From: Phycisphaerales bacterium
GTDB taxonomy: Bacteria; Planctomycetota; Phycisphaerae; Phycisphaerales; UBA1924
DNA length: 64,000 nucleotides
Assembly (NCBI GenBank): GCA_020853815.1
Contig: JADYYE010000130.1
Location: 52,236 to 116,235 of the forward strand
Direction of reading: 5' to 3'
Shown here: one piece after another, positions 60,385 to 64,000 of the stretch
Layout of the letters: each line of letters starts with the position of its first letter
How positions within the stretch are numbered: the first letter of the stretch is position 1
The notes under the pieces: model-generated
The model's database searches: none
Told to the model about the DNA's origin: nothing
The model's input: only the letters and a program-made list of their open reading frames with translations
Position numbers and translations under genes: made by a program

Positions 60385-62130
60385 ATGTCGGTCCTCTCAC
60401 GCGTCGGTCGTCGACTCTCCCCCGCCTCGGTTCTCCTGGCGGCACTCATCACCTCGGCCATGCCTGCCTGGGCGGATTCGGTGCTCTCGCTCAGAACCGA
60501 GCGGGCGGTGGTCTTCAAGGACGGGCACGCGCTCCTGGTCAAGTCCGTCACGGGCAAGCTCGACGGCACGGGCACGGGCTTCATCGAGAATGTGCCCGAT
60601 TCCGCCGTGCTCGGCACGTTCTGGGCCATGAGCGCCGACGGCAAGACGGTCGGCCTGCGCGCCGAATACGCCGAGCGCGAGACCACGCTTGAGCAGAAGA
60701 CCACCTGCCTCTCCATGGCCGATCTGCTCCGCGCCAACATCGGCAAGTCGCTCACGCTCATGCTGGCAAACTCCGGGCGCGTCGATGCGAAGATTGTTGA
60801 GGTGCTGGAAGGCGCGCAGCCCGCGATCGACGCGGGCGACAATCTCCGCGGCGTGCTCACGAGCGCCGTTGTTCCCCCGCCGCCCGGCGGGCAGTACGTC
60901 GTGCTTGAGCTCGACGGCGTCCGCCGCGTGATCCCCGTCGGCGAGGTTCAGCACCTCTCCGGCCCGGCCATCGAGACCACGATCACGCGCAGCGCGAAGG
61001 TGAAATCGCGCGCCAAGCGACTCGTCGTCGATCTCGGGCGCGACGCCGCGGAGAAGGACGTGTCGCTCCGGGTAATGTACTTCTCACCGGGCATGTCGTG
61101 GATCCCGACCTACCGCGTCGAGGGCGTCGACACGTCCGAGGCGACAATGTGGCTGCAGGGCGAGGTCGTCAACGATATCGAGGACCTGAACGGCGCGAAG
61201 CTCGACCTGGTCGCGGGCGTGCCGAACTTCAGGTTCGGCGACGTGGTCTCGCCGCTGAGCCTGGAAGCCACCATCCGCGAGTCCATGGGCCGACGCGACC
61301 AGGCATTCCTTGGTCAGCAGTTGAGCAACGCGGCGTTCCGCGACGCACGCGGCGCGGTGCGGGCCGAGAGCAGCGAGCCAACGGCACCCGTCGTGCCCGG
61401 CGAACTGATCGCGACCGGCGAGCAGGACCTGCATGTGTACTCCCTGGGCGAGGTGACGCTCAAGAAGGGCGCCCGCGCGAGCGTGCCGGTGTGGAACGCC
61501 AAGGCGGGCGTCCGTCACGTCTACACGCTCGATTTGAAGCTCGGCAAGGTCGGTCGGGCCGAGCCGCAGTACGCCAATCCGTCGGATCGACCCGGCACGC
61601 CGGCGGGCGATTCTCCGCTTGGCCTGCTCCGGAACCGCGTGTGGCACCAGGTCGAGCTGACCAACGCGGGCGCGTCGCCCTGGACCACCGGCCCCGCGCT
61701 CGTGATGAACGGAACCATGCCGATCAGCCAGGACCTGTTGACCTACACGAGCAAGGGCGCCAAGTGCCGCCTGCCTCTCACGGTGAGCGCCGACATCGCC
61801 GGGACTTTCAAGGAAACAGAGCTGGAGCGCCAGGCCAACGCGCTCAACTGGAACGGGTACCAGTTCGCGAAGGTAAGCAAGAAGGGAACGGTCACGCTCG
61901 TAAATCGCAGGAACGAGGCGTCGCGCGTGTGCGTGAGCCTGTCGATGGGCGGCCGCGTCAAGAGCGCCGGCGCCGAGGGTGCGGTCATCGTCGACGCGGG
62001 GCGCGGCGAGGACTTCGAGGATTCGTACAACACGAACGTCAACAACCACAGCGATGTGCAGTGGGAGATGGACCTCAAGCCCGGCGAGACCAGGACGCTG
62101 GAAGTTGAGTACGACGTCTTCCTGCGGTGA
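60385..62130 (+). CDS. Exported DUF4139-like protein
   Basis: About 581 residues from ATG 60385, with AAGGAG upstream. A signal peptide (VLLAALITSAMPAWA) is followed by RTERAVVFKDGHALLVKSVTGKLDGTGTGFIENVPDSAVLGTFWA, a beta domain of the DUF4140 type. The centre has KDVSLRVMYFSPGMSWIPTYRVEGVDTSEATMWLQGEVVNDIEDLNGAKLDLVAGVPNF and the end has WEMDLKPGETRTLEVEYDVFLR, as in DUF4139. These domains occur in exported bacterial proteins of unknown role. The gene stands alone, divergent from the MBL hydrolase. Confidence 0.78.
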   Translation: MSVLSRVGRRLSPASVLLAALITSAMPAWADSVLSLRTERAVVFKDGHALLVKSVTGKLDGTGTGFIENVPDSAVLGTFWAMSADGKTVGLRAEYAERETTLEQKTTCLSMADLLRANIGKSLTLMLANSGRVDAKIVEVLEGAQPAIDAGDNLRGVLTSAVVPPPPGGQYVVLELDGVRRVIPVGEVQHLSGPAIETTITRSAKVKSRAKRLVVDLGRDAAEKDVSLRVMYFSPGMSWIPTYRVEGVDTSEATMWLQGEVVNDIEDLNGAKLDLVAGVPNFRFGDVVSPLSLEATIRESMGRRDQAFLGQQLSNAAFRDARGAVRAESSEPTAPVVPGELIATGEQDLHVYSLGEVTLKKGARASVPVWNAKAGVRHVYTLDLKLGKVGRAEPQYANPSDRPGTPAGDSPLGLLRNRVWHQVELTNAGASPWTTGPALVMNGTMPISQDLLTYTSKGAKCRLPLTVSADIAGTFKETELERQANALNWNGYQFAKVSKKGTVTLVNRRNEASRVCVSLSMGGRVKSAGAEGAVIVDAGRGEDFEDSYNTNVNNHSDVQWEMDLKPGETRTLEVEYDVFLR

Positions 62131-62152
62131 TGGCTTCGCGGGGCGAGTGGGC

Positions 62153-62596
62153 TTACTTCTTCAGGGGCGCCCAATCCACGCCGTGGAGGGACTTCAACCG
62201 CTCCGCCACGCCGCGGACGAGTTTCTCTTCGCGTTGCGGGTCGCCGAAGCGTCCGACGCGCGCGCCGAGTCCGACGCGTCCGTCCTCTTCGCGTCGCGCG
62301 ACGAGCCAGGCGGGTTCATCGGTGCTGGTGCGGAGTTCGTAGGTGCGCGTCCGGCCGTCGGGCGACGTGCGGGCGTCGACGCGTGCCGCCTCCGCCGCCG
62401 ACATCCCGACGTCCACCGCGGCATCGATATCGTCCCAGTCTCCGTCGCCCAGTTTCGAGAGCGCGATCGTGGCAGGGGGCGGGGCGGTTTCGCTCGCGCA
62501 CGAGGCCAGGGCGAGCGCGCCCGCGCCGGCCAAGGCGACCGCGAGCGCGCTCGCGATCTCTTGCATTCCTCGCACGGCACCGCGTGTGTTGATCAC
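62153..62596 (-). CDS. Putative lipoprotein
   Basis: About 147 residues. GTG 62596 overlaps the stop of the upstream glycosyltransferase gene (GTGA); ATG 62566 is an alternative start. IASALAVALAGAGALALASCASETAPPP is a lipoprotein signal with lipobox ALASC. The mature part (ALSKLGDGDWDDIDAAVDVGMSAAEAARVDARTSPDGRTRTYELRTSTDEPAWLVARREEDGRVGLGARVG) is a small charged alpha/beta domain of unknown family. It is coupled to the GT2 gene. Confidence 0.7.
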   Translation of the reverse strand: MINTRGAVRGMQEIASALAVALAGAGALALASCASETAPPPATIALSKLGDGDWDDIDAAVDVGMSAAEAARVDARTSPDGRTRTYELRTSTDEPAWLVARREEDGRVGLGARVGRFGDPQREEKLVRGVAERLKSLHGVDWAPLKK

Positions 62597-63843
62597 AGGC
62601 TCATTCCCCGCTCCTTCGGTTCCATCTCGGGCGAATGCGAGTGCTCGATCGGCAGGTGGTACAGGCGTTCCACGCGCACGCCCCTCGCCCGCAGTTCCGC
62701 GGAGGCGTTCCACAACTGGTCCTCGTGCGCATCGCTGGAGAGAAGGACGCACGCGCCCTCCACGACCGCCGACGGCTTCTGGACGATGACCCCGGCGAGC
62801 GAGCGTCCCGGCGCGTGGTCGTCGACGACCCCTGCGATCTCCATGCCCAGGTGCGCCGCGTGGTCCATGACCCAGGCGGTGTGGGCGCCCGCGCCGTAGA
62901 GCCACACGCTTGAATAGCCCTCGGCCCGCAGGCGCCGGCCCGCGAGCGTGAGCAGCGCCGCACGCGTCAGGGCGACGCGCGAGCGCGCCGACGCCTCTGA
63001 TTCCTTGGCGGACATCCACGCGGCCAGCGCTTCGACGGACGCGGCGCGATCCAGGAGCGTCTCGAGTTCTTCCATCGCGCCGGCGCTGGCGAGGTTCAGG
63101 CGCGACACGATGGCCGCGAGGGTCTCGCGATCTTCGTGGGTGGCGCGGGGCAAGCGTGCCCAGGCGTCCATCTGCGCCTGGGCCGCGTGCTCTGATTGCG
63201 CCTCGCCCGCGCTGAACGCGGCGCCCGGCGCCCGCTTCAGGTGGTGCGTGTACAGGACCTCGGGCGACGCGCCGACGCGGCCGGCGAGGCGCAGCCACAG
63301 GTCGTAGTCCTGGGCGCGGCTGCGTCGCTCGTCGTACCCGCCCGCCAACAGCACGGGCTCTCGCCGGAGCAGCATCGATCCGTGCGCGAGTTCGTTTCGG
63401 TGCAGCAGCTTCCACGCCAGACGCGGCGCCCGCGTGTCGGGGCGGATCGTGGCGACCAATCGCCCTTCGAACCGCTGCTCCCACGCGCAGCCGATCGCGG
63501 CGAGCTCCGGCCGTTCGCTCGCCAGCATCACCTGTCGCGCCAAGCGGTGGGGCGGGCACTCATCGTCCGCGTCCATCCGGGCCATGAGCGGGGCGCGGCT
63601 CTCGCGGAGCGCGACGTTCAGCGCCGCGGCAAGTGATGCGTGCTCCAACTCGATCACACGCACGCGCGGGTCGCCGATCATCCGTGCGGCGCGGCGGGTG
63701 GCGTCGTCGCTCCCGTTGAGGATGATGAGCAACTCCAGTTCGCGGACGGACTGGGCGAGCACGCAGGCGGCGGCCCGCAGCAGCACCTCGCCATCGCGGT
63801 GGACGGGAAGGGCGACGCTGATCCTGGGCGGGCCGATGGCCAT
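62593..63843 (-). CDS. Family 2 glycosyltransferase fused to a Rossmann-like domain
   Basis: 416 residues. The GT-A domain (about 1-230) starts PRISVALPVHRDGEVLLRAAACVLAQS and has LMARMDADDECPPHRLARQ (DxD metal site) and GGYDERRSRAQDYDLWLRL (EDYDLW-type acceptor motif). A helical linker follows. The C-terminal about 100 residues (YSSVWLYGAGAHTAWVMDHAAHLGMEIAGVVDDHAPGRSLAGVIVQKPSAVVEGACVLLSSDAHEDQLWNASAEL) form a GxGxHT Rossmann fold like the N-terminal domains of sugar O-acetyltransferases. TAGAGT lies 5 nt before the ATG. Confidence 0.87.
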   Translation of the reverse strand: MAIGPPRISVALPVHRDGEVLLRAAACVLAQSVRELELLIILNGSDDATRRAARMIGDPRVRVIELEHASLAAALNVALRESRAPLMARMDADDECPPHRLARQVMLASERPELAAIGCAWEQRFEGRLVATIRPDTRAPRLAWKLLHRNELAHGSMLLRREPVLLAGGYDERRSRAQDYDLWLRLAGRVGASPEVLYTHHLKRAPGAAFSAGEAQSEHAAQAQMDAWARLPRATHEDRETLAAIVSRLNLASAGAMEELETLLDRAASVEALAAWMSAKESEASARSRVALTRAALLTLAGRRLRAEGYSSVWLYGAGAHTAWVMDHAAHLGMEIAGVVDDHAPGRSLAGVIVQKPSAVVEGACVLLSSDAHEDQLWNASAELRARGVRVERLYHLPIEHSHSPEMEPKERGMSL

Positions 63844-63848
63844 GCCTC

Positions 63849-63854
63849 ACTCTA
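63849..63854 (-). promoter_or_regulatory. TAGAGT box before the GT2 gene
   Basis: TAGAGT (minus strand) is 5 nt before ATG 63843. The start is probably leaderless. Confidence 0.4.
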
Positions 63855-63896
63855 TCGCGCCGTGGCGTCGCGCGGGGGGAGCGACTGTCTTGCTGG

Positions 63897-64000
63897 TCAA
63901 TCGGTTTCAAGAGAGTTTCTCCACGGCGTTCGGGTTCTGAGCATGGCGTTGAGGGTGACCAGGAGCTTGCGCATGCAGGCCACGAGCGCGAGCTTCTTGG
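63897..64000 (-). mobile_element. C-terminal end of an IS110-family transposase (partial)
   Basis: The minus-strand frame entering from the right edge reads KKLALVACMRKLLVTLNAMLRTRTPWRN and stops at 63897. This is the characteristic C-terminus of IS110/IS1111 transposases (ALVACMRKLL.xLNAMLR). Only about 34 codons are in the window. IS110 elements lack terminal inverted repeats and use a DEDD transposase with a serine C-terminal domain and a guide RNA from the non-coding end. It lies 53 bp upstream of the GT2 start and could affect its expression. Confidence 0.75.

Overview
This window looks like part of a planctomycete chromosome, most likely the Phycisphaerae/Phycisphaerales. The evidence is very high GC, secreted proteins ending in a CPADFN-type dockerin-like Ca-binding domain, a PEP-CTERM-like surface protein, the CxRCxYDLRG...CPECG zinc-ribbon membrane protein common in planctomycetes, and two ECF sigma/anti-sigma pairs. 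No rRNA, tRNA or CRISPR array was recognised. Nothing here is phage-like; the only transposon is an IS110-type fragment at the right edge.

Layout. 1-3.7 kb (minus): secreted and membrane hypotheticals and SpoVR. 3.9-7.7 kb: an S9 peptidase and a CPBP membrane protease. 7.8-8.9 kb: a lower-GC DUF433/PIN toxin-antitoxin-like pair. 9.0-10.3 kb: rplM-rpsI with a leader hairpin and a terminator. 10.5-16.4 kb: a membrane protein, a PEP-CTERM protein, yidC and a PQQ-type sugar dehydrogenase with dockerin. 16.7-18.7 kb: ECF sigma and anti-sigma. 19.1-24.2 kb: a large repeat/dockerin protein, NDH-2 and a TrkA-N protein. 24.3-25.4 kb: mntA with a hepT cut off by a double hairpin, then a NYN protein. 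25.4-32.5 kb: purB, a SnoaL-like protein, an M20 amidohydrolase, a solute-binding protein and a coiled-coil membrane protein. 33-39.7 kb: O-antigen ligase, glycosyltransferase, Mrp, a disordered secreted protein, a candidate sRNA and a sugar-nucleotide epimerase. 39.8-41.0 kb: a PIN protein and an unrecognised partner. 41.2-46 kb: rimO, a zinc-ribbon membrane protein bracketed by hairpin repeats, miaA, DUF1569 and GNAT. 46-49.5 kb: a palindromic direct repeat, a DUF2961 enzyme and two lipoproteins. 49.5-53.6 kb: MoxR and an ECF/anti-sigma/PDZ cluster. 53.7-57.0 kb: a tatC-tadA-GNAT-mutM operon. 57.0-59.0 kb: candidate oriC and dnaA. 59.2-64 kb: an MBL hydrolase, a DUF4139 protein, a lipoprotein, a GT2 fusion and the IS110 end.

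Main themes are housekeeping (translation, membrane insertion, Tat export, replication initiation, base-excision repair, purine synthesis), envelope and exopolysaccharide building, and exported planctomycete proteins. These are interspersed with small toxin-antitoxin-like modules and several families of short dispersed repeats.

The most notable regulatory pattern is that about a dozen genes lack a Shine-Dalgarno sequence and instead carry a TANNNT hexamer (often TACGCT or TACACT) 5-8 nt before the start codon, as expected for leaderless mRNAs. Other leads are a 45-bp direct repeat built around an 18-bp perfect palindrome, a candidate anti-Shine-Dalgarno sRNA, a compositionally odd and enlarged central segment in purB, and a PIN/unknown gene pair. 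All function calls come from reading the translations; no database search was run.
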